From the NCBI RefSeq assembly GCF_023935105.1, contig NZ_CP096040.1, positions 2,790,001-2,854,000 on the forward strand: a stretch of DNA of 64,000 nucleotides, written 5' to 3'. The notes beneath the pieces are model-generated. The model made no database searches. It was not told the DNA's origin and saw nothing but the letters and a program-made list of their open reading frames with translations. Origin of the DNA: Caulobacter segnis. Its GTDB lineage: Bacteria > Pseudomonadota > Alphaproteobacteria > Caulobacterales > Caulobacteraceae. This document shows positions 1 through 8,207 of the stretch, piece after piece. The number at the start of each line of letters is the position of its first letter. Position 1 is the first letter of the stretch. The position numbers and the translations under genes are program-made.

Positions 1-311
1 GTAACCTCATTGAGCCTTCGCGACACCGGATCCCGAAAAGGCAGCCTGAAGCGGAAGGTTGACACAATGTGCCGACCTCAAGCCCTGCGGTGTGACCTGC
101 CACTGGCAGATTGCTAACCGCGGATACAGCAGAAGTTGCGCCGTGGAATGGCGATTTCCTGGGATTCCAAGCCCAGAAGCGAACGCCTCCTCGAAGCGGT
201 GCATCGGTCTGCTGGAATAGCTCACGCGAAGTCACAGCTCGGGTCCACACCGAGTGGAAACTCCGCTGCTTGGCATGTCTCCATCTCTTCGTGGGATGGA
301 GATCGCCTGCT
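1..311. other. Left edge, no gene recognised
   Basis: This stretch lies downstream of the minus-strand 471-residue gene. The open frames here have no recognisable protein character and no convincing ribosome binding site. I see no RNA gene or repeat in it. Confidence 0.4.
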
Positions 312-1727
312 TCAGGTCGAAGCGCGGATGATCATCTCGGCCGCGAGCTTGGCGCTGACACTTTCGGCGATCTTCAGCGCCCAGGCCCCCGACCGCTTCA
401 GCCAGGCCAACGCCCCGGCCTCGTCGCCCGCAGCCAGCTTTTGGGCCGCGTTGTCGACCGCAGTCGCCGCCACCTCCTCGTCGGGCTCTTTGGCCTGCGC
501 CTTCAGAACCTTGGCGAGTTCCTGCAACTGTGTGATGGCGTCGGCTGAGGTCGACCCCATGGTCGTCTGGGCACCGATCACGGTGGAATCCTTGACGTCC
601 ACCGTTCCACCCACGATGCCCGCAGTTCCGTTGTTCACGACGTTCACGACATGGTCTCCCAGCACAAAGAGGGTTGATCGGGCGTCCTGGCTTTGACGAT
701 CGACGATATATTGTTCCAGCACCGCGCGCACAGCCGGCCTGGGGTCGAGCAACTCCACGCGCTTCAGAAGCCCGTCGTAGTAGCCGGGCAAGGCATGGTC
801 GCGGTGCCAGAGCGCTTCATGATGGAAGGCCTCAAGGTGCTCCCCTACCCTCTGCCCGAGCTGGCGCTGGTGCTTGGCGGCGTCCATCAACATCCGTTGC
901 AGGCGGTCTGATTCAATCGAGCGCGGTGCCGGCGCGACCGCCCCGATCGACAGAGCCTTAAGGATCTTGGCAAGCGCTTCGGTATCGGCGTGAAGGCGGT
1001 TGAGATAGAGCCGCAGGCGCCGGGACTTGTCGCGTTCCAGCGTCGCGAACCGCGCCAGCAGCCAGACAGGAACATCGACGCCGAACTGGCGCTGATGCCA
1101 GAACACCACGTCCGGCTGGCCCCAAGCGACAGCCTGAGAAGTTCGTGCTTTCGCCGGGATGAGAAGCGGCCGGCCCGAATGCTCGATCACGACGCAAGGC
1201 TTGCCGGCGAGCACGAACCGTTCTGCCTGGTCGAGATGCTGCCCGTGGGGCGTGGTCGCGCGAGCATAGGCGCGCGCTAGATCGGCGCCGGCCGCGCCTA
1301 GGGCCCGGTTAGCCCCCCGCCCTATGGCAACATTTAGGTTGAGGATCGCAGCCACCAGGTCGGCCAGATCTGGCGAGCGTTTCTGAGGGCCGGTGGGGCG
1401 AACATCGAACCCGACTTCGAATTTACCCATCGCCAGGCCGTCAGCATAGAAGCGGCGATAGACCACCCGCAGAGACCAGCCGTCGCGTCCGGCCAGAAGG
1501 GCCTGTGGCAGAACGCCGACGAACCGCAGCCCTCGATCCACCTCGCAAATCAAAGCCTCGCCAAGCCAGCCGTTCAGGCCGCCGGAGGGGCGATTTCGCA
1601 CCGCGCCGAAGGCGCGCAGGAACTCACGATCGGCCTCGGGCGCGGGCCAGCCCGGCGAAGGCAAACGCGCGGTCTCGGCCACGAACGGCCGCAGATCGAC
1701 GATCGGAACTTGGACGGCAACCAGCAT
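312..1727 (-). CDS. Uncharacterised 471-residue accessory protein
   Basis: I do not recognise a named family. The protein has a mostly hydrophilic alpha/beta N-terminal two-thirds. Around residues 355-390 there is a Gly/Val/Asn-rich segment (VVNNGTAGIVGGTVDVKD), followed by a helical Ala-rich C-terminus ending near GALAWLKRSGAWALKIAES. A Gly/Val beta-like linker before an amphipathic helical tail is an arrangement I associate with some membrane-active accessory or conflict proteins, but that is only inference. The ATG directly abuts an upstream in-frame TAG, and the gene shares a reading frame with the short frame and the DUF3800 gene upstream. It sits 3' of the DUF3800 gene in a mobile region and is probably co-transcribed with it. 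Confidence 0.6.
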   Translation of the reverse strand: MLVAVQVPIVDLRPFVAETARLPSPGWPAPEADREFLRAFGAVRNRPSGGLNGWLGEALICEVDRGLRFVGVLPQALLAGRDGWSLRVVYRRFYADGLAMGKFEVGFDVRPTGPQKRSPDLADLVAAILNLNVAIGRGANRALGAAGADLARAYARATTPHGQHLDQAERFVLAGKPCVVIEHSGRPLLIPAKARTSQAVAWGQPDVVFWHQRQFGVDVPVWLLARFATLERDKSRRLRLYLNRLHADTEALAKILKALSIGAVAPAPRSIESDRLQRMLMDAAKHQRQLGQRVGEHLEAFHHEALWHRDHALPGYYDGLLKRVELLDPRPAVRAVLEQYIVDRQSQDARSTLFVLGDHVVNVVNNGTAGIVGGTVDVKDSTVIGAQTTMGSTSADAITQLQELAKVLKAQAKEPDEEVAATAVDNAAQKLAAGDEAGALAWLKRSGAWALKIAESVSAKLAAEMIIRAST

Positions 1728-1979
1728 CTATGGGTGTCGAAGGACTCGTTTCTCGCCACCGTGGCACGGGGAGCTGGACCAACGCCATGGTGGAGTTTGA
1801 CGGCGCGAGGTCTCGAAGTCCTCGCGCTGTTCGCCGCGCAGCTCAGGACCGTCGGAGATCAGGAGGCCGCCAGGAGCTTCCAGAATCGAGGGCCTAAGCC
1901 GCCCCTTGTCTGGATCGAACTGCGCCACCGCAAGGCGCGTCACGCCTTCGCGCTTGGCCTTGGCATCATGGATCAGCGG
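1728..1979 (-). pseudogene. Short in-frame segment between two TAG stops, possible broken N-terminus
   Basis: Between the TAG ending the DUF3800 gene (1980-1982) and the TAG at 1728-1730 lies an open segment in the same frame as both flanking genes. It reads LIHDAKAKREGVTRLAVAQF and continues with protein-like composition for about 50 residues, then turns into Arg/Trp/Ser-rich text typical of a wrong frame. A GTG at 1943 could start a 71-codon peptide. It may be a small gene, or the N-terminal part of the 471-residue protein separated from it by a frameshift or the single TAG. I cannot decide between these. Confidence 0.4.
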
Positions 1980-3119
1980 CTAGCGCCAACCAGAATCCAG
2001 ATGCGGAGCCGCTGTCGGCACGCCGGTTCTATCCAGGTCGCGGGTCGTCATTACGAAGTTGACTCCGTTGGCCGTAAACGGATTGCCCAGGTCCACCAGG
2101 GCCTCAAGCAGGGCCTTGTCGTACTGGAAGAGAGAGGCAGGGTCCTCAAGGCTGCGGCGCATACAGCGCATGACGGCGCCGGCCACGATATCGGCGGCCT
2201 GGATGCACGGCTCCTCGTCCGAGCTGGCGAACCGAAGACTGGCGCTTTCTTCCAACCCGTAATCGGCGAAGGGCGTCCAGATCTCAGCGCCCTGCCCGCC
2301 AAGCGCTTCCATCAACGTCTTCCCGTCACGCAGCACGCTCTCATACTGGAGCTGGGCATGATGGATGAGCTGCAAATCCTTCACCTGCCGCCCCGCCCAG
2401 AGGTTGATGCGGGCGTAGATATTGGTGAGGCACTGCAGATTGGGCAAAATCCAGACTGGCCTTCCCCCCGGCCCGATATCGGCCAAGGGCAGGAAGCCGA
2501 GCGGATCGGCATCTGCGCGCCCTGCCCGGTCGCGCGCGAACATTGTCAGGATCTGGGTGGTGCGGGCGATCTCTTCATCACGCGTCTCCAGCCAGTCCCA
2601 CAGCGTCTGTAGGGCGATGCGTATCTTCTCGATCGACGGCTCGCGACAGGCACCCATATAGGCAGTGAAGGCCGGCGCTGCGTCCCAGTCGGCAAGTAGT
2701 TCGGCCATCGCGTTGCGGCTGACCTGATCGACATAGCCGCCGTTGAGGTCGCCGCATAGCATGTGCTGAACTATGTGGATCGCCAGGAAATAGCGCTTAT
2801 CGACAGCCTCGATGAAAATCGGCCAACCCTGAGCACGGAAGAACGCGATCAACGCCAGAGCGATGGGCGTCAGCCGTGTCTTCAGAGTTTTGGACTTTAA
2901 CTCGCCAGGCGGGATCTTGAACTCAGCGCGGAGTCTCTCGAGCTCGGAGACAAGCAGCCGGGGTTCGCCGACGCCGACGCAAGCCAGGGTGAACAACCGC
3001 TGCTGGGCAAAGCCACCTCCTCCGGCCACGTCGCCTCCGTGGCCGCTCTCATCCAGGTAGAGCCGGCGCACCAAGGCAGGTGCCTGTGGCTCGACCTGCT
3101 CTTCGACGAATTTGGACAC
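1980..3119 (-). CDS. DUF3800 family protein
   Basis: The 379-residue product has the DUF3800 signature: an N-terminal RLYLDESGHGGD (residues 19-30), a central alpha/beta region, and a C-terminal IQAADIVAGAVMRCMRR. The first and last motifs carry the acidic residues (D23, E24 and the Asp of AADIVAG) expected of this RNase H-like fold. DUF3800 proteins are thought to be nuclease-like and are frequent in mobile and defence-associated regions; no activity is established here. The start is a GTG at 3119 after a G-rich stretch (gggggcgcg). It is the first gene of a minus-strand pair with the 471-residue protein and is divergent from the resolvase at 3385. Confidence 0.8.
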   Translation of the reverse strand: MSKFVEEQVEPQAPALVRRLYLDESGHGGDVAGGGGFAQQRLFTLACVGVGEPRLLVSELERLRAEFKIPPGELKSKTLKTRLTPIALALIAFFRAQGWPIFIEAVDKRYFLAIHIVQHMLCGDLNGGYVDQVSRNAMAELLADWDAAPAFTAYMGACREPSIEKIRIALQTLWDWLETRDEEIARTTQILTMFARDRAGRADADPLGFLPLADIGPGGRPVWILPNLQCLTNIYARINLWAGRQVKDLQLIHHAQLQYESVLRDGKTLMEALGGQGAEIWTPFADYGLEESASLRFASSDEEPCIQAADIVAGAVMRCMRRSLEDPASLFQYDKALLEALVDLGNPFTANGVNFVMTTRDLDRTGVPTAAPHLDSGWR

Positions 3120-3325
3120 ACCGCGCCCCCGTTTGGCTTGGTGAACGCTGAGCCGGTGTAATCAGCGCGGTTGGCAACCTTAGGACAACAACCGAACCTT
3201 CCCAAGGTCGGTGATGAGTCAGGTTCGTCCATCCCGAGCTGTCCGAAAAACGGACGTTAGTCGGCCCCCTCTTGAGGCGAGCCGCCCTCCCCCGGCTGAC
3301 TTGAATGTGAGGGGTCCGGAAACCG

Positions 3326-3376
3326 TGTCGCGAAATCAAAGTCTCGCGTTTGGCGGCGCGGACGAGATTTGAGACA
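3326..3376. promoter_or_regulatory. Candidate resolvase res site
   Basis: Immediately upstream of the resolvase, TGTCGCGAAATC on the plus strand faces GATTTGAGACA about 40 bp away. The two half sites are imperfect inverted repeats with TGTC/GACA ends. Tn3-family resolvases bind such imperfect repeats next to their own gene. The assignment rests on position and half-site symmetry only. A transposon terminus is an alternative reading. Confidence 0.35.
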
Positions 3377-3384
3377 CTGGCGAC

Positions 3385-3999
3385 ATGCTCATTGGCTACG
3401 CTCGCGTTTCGACTGCCGAACAGCGTCTCGATCTACAGGTCGATGCGTTGGTACGCGCCGGCTGCGAGCGGGTCTTTTCGGATCACGCTAGTGGCGGCCG
3501 GGGTGATCGGGCGGGCCTCGCGGATGCGCTGTCGCATTTGCGTGCCGGTGACACGCTGGTGGTCTGGAAGCTGGACCGCTTGGGCCGTACCGTCAGGCAA
3601 CTGGTGGGCTTCACGGCGGAGCTTCGGGCGAAGGAGATCAACTTCGCGAGCCTGACTGACGGGATCGATACAGGCACGGCTGCGGGCCGGTTCTTCTTCC
3701 ATGTCATGGCCGCGATGGCGGAGATGGAACGAGATCTCGTTCTTGAGCGGACCCTGGCGGGACTGGCTGCGGCGAAGGCACGCGGTCGGCTCGGAGGCCG
3801 TCCTACGAAGTTGACGGCGCAACAGGTCAGCCACGCGAAACTGTTGCTGGCGGATCCTGAGGTTAGTGGCGCCGAGGTCGCGCGGACCTTGGGTGTCGCC
3901 CGCTCTACGCTCTATCGCTCGCTCGAACGACCGAAAGGGTTGCCCAAGAAGCGATACAGGCGGCCATCCCGGATATTGGAGGCGCGACCCGGCAGCTAA
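3385..3999 (+). CDS. Serine resolvase/invertase (TniR/TnpR-like)
   Basis: This is a 204-residue small serine recombinase. The N-terminal catalytic domain opens with MLIGYARVSTAEQ, where Ser9 is the nucleophile and Arg7 an active-site residue. It continues with VVWKLDRLGRT and the FFHVMAAMAEMERDLVLERT dimer-helix region. A C-terminal helix-turn-helix covers about residues 145-185 (AEVARTLGVARSTLYRSL). Length and order match Tn3-type resolvases and the tniR resolvase of Tn5053-like elements. It lies beyond the TniQ end of the tnsB/tniB/tniQ operon and is transcribed towards it. A second copy of only its C-terminal domain lies at 12,730-12,912. It would resolve cointegrates or excise the island at a res site. 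Confidence 0.92.
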   Translation: MLIGYARVSTAEQRLDLQVDALVRAGCERVFSDHASGGRGDRAGLADALSHLRAGDTLVVWKLDRLGRTVRQLVGFTAELRAKEINFASLTDGIDTGTAAGRFFFHVMAAMAEMERDLVLERTLAGLAAAKARGRLGGRPTKLTAQQVSHAKLLLADPEVSGAEVARTLGVARSTLYRSLERPKGLPKKRYRRPSRILEARPGS

Positions 4000-4066
4000 G
4001 AGTCAGCAGGGTGCCGTCGAATGTCCGCAGCACTGGCGAGCAAGCGGCACATGGCCGTGCAGCGCG

Positions 4067-4405
4067 TCACGCCGCTCGAACCAAACGCCCATAAAGGTGC
4101 TCATCCACTGCGGTCATCGCCAGCAACTGGATCGTACAGGCATAGTCTTCTGCGACTTCTCTAAACCGTTGAACGGTCTCGACCGGCGCCACGACTGACA
4201 CGCTTACGGCGCCAATTGGATAGGAGATGATCGGCGGGTTTGACGGCAGCGACATCTGGATGAAGCGCTCGATGAGCTCGACGTAGTAGTCGCTCATTTT
4301 GACACCCGCAGCTGTCGCTCTGCGCTTTATGGCGGAATGCGCCTTCGCCGGAAGTTTCAGCGAAAGGGTCTGCATTTGCTCAGAGTTGGTCCGCGAAGCC
4401 GACAT
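4067..4405 (-). CDS. Small ribbon-helix-helix-like protein
   Basis: This 112-residue protein has an N-terminal segment MQTLSLKLPAKAHSAIKRRA (residues 11-30) followed by a predicted helix ending MSDYYVELIERF. A beta strand with alternating hydrophobics followed by two helices resembles CopG/Arc ribbon-helix-helix DNA-binding domains, which often act as antitoxins or plasmid regulators. The C-terminal half (ISYPIGAVSVSVVAPVETVQ) is not recognised. No toxin partner is adjacent. It lies between the resolvase and TniQ, so it could be an element-encoded regulator or a cargo gene. No clear Shine-Dalgarno is visible, and Met11 is an alternative start. Confidence 0.6.
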   Translation of the reverse strand: MSASRTNSEQMQTLSLKLPAKAHSAIKRRATAAGVKMSDYYVELIERFIQMSLPSNPPIISYPIGAVSVSVVAPVETVQRFREVAEDYACTIQLLAMTAVDEHLYGRLVRAA

Positions 4406-4450
4406 AAGACCAGAATCGCAGCTTTTCGAATCGTCGTCTACACCTTCGCC

Positions 4451-5482
4451 TCAAGCCAAATTGGCCATCGAAGATACGAAGAGCGCTGCGCGGACGCGGG
4501 CCTTGAACTCAGATGGCCAGGCTGAAAACCCCTGCAACATTGCCTCCGTGGCTCGAGGATTGAGGTTAGCTAGGACCACAAAGAGAGGATCGGTGGCTGC
4601 GAGCGCATGCCTACGTGGCCAAACTCGTCGAGCCGAACGTAGAACTTGCGTCAGGCTCGCGCGTAGCTGTGAGCCGACATCCTGCGACACGTCCGAGGGA
4701 TCGAACGCAAAAATTCGAGCAGCAGCTTCTATCAGAGAGAGCCTGGCATGGGCGTCCGCCTCAAGGGGCAAAAGCAGATCGAATTGATGGCTCCCTTGTA
4801 TGGATGACCGCTGTTCTTGTTCGGTCACTAGGGCGTATGCCGGCACGCCAAAGTGCGCTGATCCGGTTTTTACGTTCAGCGCTGCTGCGAGCGTGAATAT
4901 GACCGCTACTGCTGATGGCCAGTTTGAGGCTGCCGGATCCTCTAGCGCGGCCGCAGCCTCAAGGACTGCCTTTGGCAAGGTGCGCTGCGAACACGCTTCG
5001 AGCTTCACCGTGTCAAATAGTAGGGAACCGTCAGGGAGCAGGAGCTCGATGCCGTGCGGCCATGGCTTCAGCGCTTGCTCGTGTAACTGACAGGCGAAAG
5101 AAAGCGGATGGACCCAGGCAGATCGAATATAGGTGATGCCCTCCCCGATCAGATCTTCCAACACACACGCGGGACAAAAACTCCACCAGTCGCCTATCGG
5201 CCACCGCGGCGGGCGGAGGCCACTGGGAGGGCCTAACGCATTGAGCGCGAATGTTACTCGGTCGAGAAGCGGAGCGGCGATGGATGTACGGGCGACAATA
5301 TCGCACCAGGCGGCTTCTGCCCTGCCTCGATCTAGCTGAGGAAGTGAGCACCCATGTAGCTCCAGGAGCTCGGAAACCAGCAGCCCGTGCGCATGAGCGG
5401 TTCGGGCAAGCCATGATGAACGAGCTTCATTTGGAAAGGGATCTGGCGCCCAAGCTAAATCCCAGTGGCGCTTAGAACTCAC
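4451..5482 (-). CDS. tniQ: TniQ/TnsD-family target-selection protein
   Basis: This 343-residue protein has the TniQ pattern: an N-terminal PNEARSSWLART (residues 17-28) and a zinc-binding set C103-x2-C106 (FCPAC) with C131-x2-H134 (FACQLH), separated by YIRSAWVHP. TniQ/TnsD proteins link the transposase/ATPase complex to a target DNA site or, in CRISPR-associated elements, to Cascade; no Cas gene is present here. Its start codon overlaps the stop of the ATPase gene by four bases (ATGA), so the two are translationally coupled. It is the last gene of the three-gene minus-strand transposition operon. Confidence 0.9.
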   Translation of the reverse strand: MSSKRHWDLAWAPDPFPNEARSSWLARTAHAHGLLVSELLELHGCSLPQLDRGRAEAAWCDIVARTSIAAPLLDRVTFALNALGPPSGLRPPRWPIGDWWSFCPACVLEDLIGEGITYIRSAWVHPLSFACQLHEQALKPWPHGIELLLPDGSLLFDTVKLEACSQRTLPKAVLEAAAALEDPAASNWPSAVAVIFTLAAALNVKTGSAHFGVPAYALVTEQEQRSSIQGSHQFDLLLPLEADAHARLSLIEAAARIFAFDPSDVSQDVGSQLRASLTQVLRSARRVWPRRHALAATDPLFVVLANLNPRATEAMLQGFSAWPSEFKARVRAALFVSSMANLA

Positions 5483-6339
5483 CGGTCATTATCCGATGCG
5501 CCATCTGTTGGCCTACCCAGCCGAGGGCGCACAGCGGAGCTCCGAAGAAGCTCTGGACTGATGTGTTCAATTTTTCGGTCGATCGCATTCCAAGCAGCGT
5601 TTCGAAGCTGCGCAAAAATCCTTCCAGGAACGCCTGCGGAACTCTCAAAGACGGCTTGAAGAAAGGCCTCATCGATCAATGTCGGGAGCCGGAGCGGGAA
5701 TTCCCGTACGGCCCGTGCAATCGCAATGGCAGTAGAGCGTTCCACTCCCCAGGGGCGCAAAGAGAACTGCTCCGCCTGCTCGCGCAGTTCCGGATCGAGG
5801 CGAAGCAGCTTTCGCGCTTGTTCCCCACCCCGAAAGATCAGGGATACTTTACCCTGTTCTTTGAAGCGTCGGAGAAGGGCGAGGTATCGACCCTGCGCGC
5901 CCCTCCCCGCAAAGCCAATATCGTCCGCGTTGTAGATGCAGACGATGCGAACGTCTGAATTCCGCAAGGCTGTTGTAGTAATTTCGATCAGGCGCCAAAC
6001 GTCACAGCGCCATGGCGATGGATGGCGTAGCGCTTTGAGCATGGATATCGCTATCCGCCGCTCCTGAAACGTCTCAGGGAGGGTCACCATCTTCACCTGC
6101 TCTGGGTGCAGTGCGACGAGCCGCTCCATGACTGTGCGACGGCCTGTTCCCGTTGGCCCTGAAATCAAACCGACGGGCATACGGTGTGATTTTGGATGCC
6201 GTGCGTACTCAGTCAGTCGTTCTATCGCTGCACTTGCGCCGGTATGCGGAACCCAAATCTCTTTTTGGCAGTATAGCTTGCGGTAGTCGGCGGATTCTGT
6301 GGCGACAGCTCGAGCCTCTGGAGAAAGGTGGTCAAACAT
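5479..6339 (-). CDS. tniB: TniB/TnsC-like AAA+ ATPase with degenerate Walker motifs
   Basis: The 286-residue protein sits between a Mu-type transposase and TniQ and overlaps both genes (8 and 4 bases). This is the tniA-tniB-tniQ order of Tn5053-like elements. A P-loop-like segment GPTGTGRRT spans residues 61-69, but Arg67 replaces the invariant lysine and Arg68 the usual Thr/Ser. The Walker B position reads IVCIYNADDI (132-141), with Asn137 and Ala138 where Asp-Glu is expected. The rest of the AAA+ fold seems kept. In known elements this ATPase activates transposase and senses immune or target DNA using ATP. Here ATP hydrolysis may be lost or altered. Context supports the family; the activity is uncertain. 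Confidence 0.82.
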   Translation of the reverse strand: MFDHLSPEARAVATESADYRKLYCQKEIWVPHTGASAAIERLTEYARHPKSHRMPVGLISGPTGTGRRTVMERLVALHPEQVKMVTLPETFQERRIAISMLKALRHPSPWRCDVWRLIEITTTALRNSDVRIVCIYNADDIGFAGRGAQGRYLALLRRFKEQGKVSLIFRGGEQARKLLRLDPELREQAEQFSLRPWGVERSTAIAIARAVREFPLRLPTLIDEAFLQAVFESSAGVPGRIFAQLRNAAWNAIDRKIEHISPELLRSSAVRPRLGRPTDGASDNDR

Positions 6340-7960
6340 CCAAGCCTCCCTCCAGAATGTCAGTCCATCTCCCCGTGCGGATTTCCAAAACTGGTGCGCG
6401 AGCCGGTTGGATCAGGCCGTGCTCTCGCAAGCGCTCACGATGTCGGTTCTGAGTCATTGTAGTGCCCCTGACCCGAACCTGGCCTCTTGCGGCTAGGACA
6501 GCGTCGACGAGCGGGAGGCCTGCTACAGGCTCCTGGTCGGACGCCCGACGACGTCTTTGTTCTGCAACTACTTCCCATAGCGCAAAGGGGGGGACGCCTG
6601 GATATCTGATCTTCAGGGGAACAGACCTGCCCTCGCCGTCTCGGATGAAGACTGCCGACAGATCGTTTGGATCAAACCAAGTTTGAACCCGTTTGTGCCC
6701 CCTAGCTTTTAGCTCTCTCAGGATGGGCGCCGAGTACTCGAAGGTTTTAATGCTTATGCCTTGTCGGCCTATGCAAGCGCACCGGGAGGGCAAGAAATCG
6801 CGAAAAAATGTATCGAGGTGGGACGGATACTGCGGCGAAAACCCGTAATCGATACTCTTTTGGGCCCACGCTTGTAGTGGCGTACAGCACAGAGAGCGAT
6901 GTCGCGTATCGTGATATTCGAGGATTTGCTCAACGAGCCATCGCGTGAATTCGCCGATCGTGAGCGAAGCTGATTTGGCAGAATCGTAGCTGCCTCGCTC
7001 GATTGGGTTTGAGAACGTAGCCCCTGGCAGCATCCGCATTTTGCCTACGTACGTGCCGATAAGTCGCTCGATGTGTCCGCCGTACCAAGGCTCGCCAACG
7101 GGCCTCGTCCGAAAGTCGATGAGGTGCTCACTGCATCCCCTCCGGTACGCCGCAGACCTGGCGAACTCCGATGCTCCGTCGGTGAAAAGCGACAGAGGCT
7201 TCCCAGCGCAAGGCCAGACACCCGAGAGGCCAAGCGACTTGAGGTATTCAGCTTTAGGTCCGACAGCGAAAGCTAAAGCCCTCGCCACCGAGGTGGCTTG
7301 CGGAGGATCGAAAGTGACGAGAAATCCCGCGATCATGCGCGTGGCGACATCGATGACTAGGGTAAGCCAAGGTCGGCCCACCACGCTGCCTTCAGCGCTT
7401 ATGAGGATGACATCGGCAGGCGAGTGATCGATTTGCCATTCTTCATTTGGAAGCAGGACTTCGTGCGATCCGGCCAGGACCTCTAGCCCTTCAGCCTTGC
7501 TAAGCTCTCCCCTGCGCTTGGCAATGAATCGCCTATCAAGCAGATTCAACCGGCGCTCGATCGTCGATCGTGAGATGGGCTCGAGGCCGTCTTCTTGACA
7601 TTGCGCCTTTACTGCTCTCACCAGCTCCGAGACGCGTACCTTCTTGTTTTTCTTGAGATATGTCTTCTGTATCTCACGATCGATAATGGCCTCGGCCCGA
7701 GGATCAAGCTTTCGGTGCCCTTTGGATACGCCTGGTCGCCTTGGAGCGAGGCTCGATACCCGCTCTCCCTCCACGTACTTCTTTACCCACGAGTAGATCG
7801 TGGCCCGACAGCAACCCAGCTGGCGCGATGCAGCGTCAATCAGCTCCGCGCGTCTTCCTGGCGGCAGGGCCGCTATAGGAGCTATCCACCGAGCGCGTTC
7901 GGTAAGTACTTCCCACTCGGCATCGGAATAGGCGCTGAAATGTTTCGTCGTGTCCGCCAA
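6332..7960 (-). CDS. Mu/TnsB/TniA-type DDE transposase (element 1)
   Basis: This protein catalyses DNA strand transfer of a Tn7/Tn5053-like element. Numbering from the TTG at 7960, the catalytic triad is Asp178 (WQIDHS), Asp261 (SLFTDGASEF) and Glu298 (GGHIERLIG). N-terminal helix-turn-helix-like segments precede it (residues about 45-70, RQLGCCRATIYSWVKKY), and a Mu-transposase C-terminal beta-barrel region follows. I chose the TTG at 7960 because an aaaggagagg Shine-Dalgarno lies 7 bases upstream; an ATG at 8020 would add 20 Cys/Leu-rich residues without such a site. The gene leads the transposase-ATPase-TniQ operon and overlaps the ATPase gene by eight bases. Confidence 0.92.
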   Translation of the reverse strand: MADTTKHFSAYSDAEWEVLTERARWIAPIAALPPGRRAELIDAASRQLGCCRATIYSWVKKYVEGERVSSLAPRRPGVSKGHRKLDPRAEAIIDREIQKTYLKKNKKVRVSELVRAVKAQCQEDGLEPISRSTIERRLNLLDRRFIAKRRGELSKAEGLEVLAGSHEVLLPNEEWQIDHSPADVILISAEGSVVGRPWLTLVIDVATRMIAGFLVTFDPPQATSVARALAFAVGPKAEYLKSLGLSGVWPCAGKPLSLFTDGASEFARSAAYRRGCSEHLIDFRTRPVGEPWYGGHIERLIGTYVGKMRMLPGATFSNPIERGSYDSAKSASLTIGEFTRWLVEQILEYHDTRHRSLCCTPLQAWAQKSIDYGFSPQYPSHLDTFFRDFLPSRCACIGRQGISIKTFEYSAPILRELKARGHKRVQTWFDPNDLSAVFIRDGEGRSVPLKIRYPGVPPFALWEVVAEQRRRRASDQEPVAGLPLVDAVLAARGQVRVRGTTMTQNRHRERLREHGLIQPARAPVLEIRTGRWTDILEGGLDV

Positions 7961-8207
7961 AGGCACCTCTCCTTTGCAACTGCAAAGAACGATAGGCGCC
8001 AACCTCAGCGGACCGATCATACGGCCATGCGCAGAGATTTCCGCTCAAGCCGATCGGAGTCAAGGCGCTGAATTGTCTGGCAAAATTTTTGCGCTCAGAT
8101 CGTTAGAATTCTGCCGTCCAGCGATTTGAGAACATTTCCCCGCCCCAGCGCATCGCTGGCGTTGCGCGCGGATCGGCTAAGCTGCGGAAATTTTTGGGGG
8201 ATTTATT
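7961..8207. other. Intergenic segment between the two transposition modules
   Basis: It holds two short palindromes: gcaaaatttttgc at 8080-8092 and ccagcg-cat-cgctgg at 8145-8159. On the minus strand there is a TGTTCTCAAATC stretch (8122-8133) that resembles the TGTCTCAAATC upstream of the resolvase. This is a reasonable place for a transposon terminus and for the promoter of the first transposition operon, but no exact terminal repeat could be paired. Confidence 0.35.

Noticed and set aside
3241..3255. gtccg-aaaaa-cggac short hairpin before the resolvase
   Set aside because: Five-base arms are common by chance in high-GC DNA; no function could be assigned.
4451..8020. CRISPR-associated Tn7-like transposon
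   Set aside because: No cas gene and no repeat-spacer array is visible near the tniQ gene.
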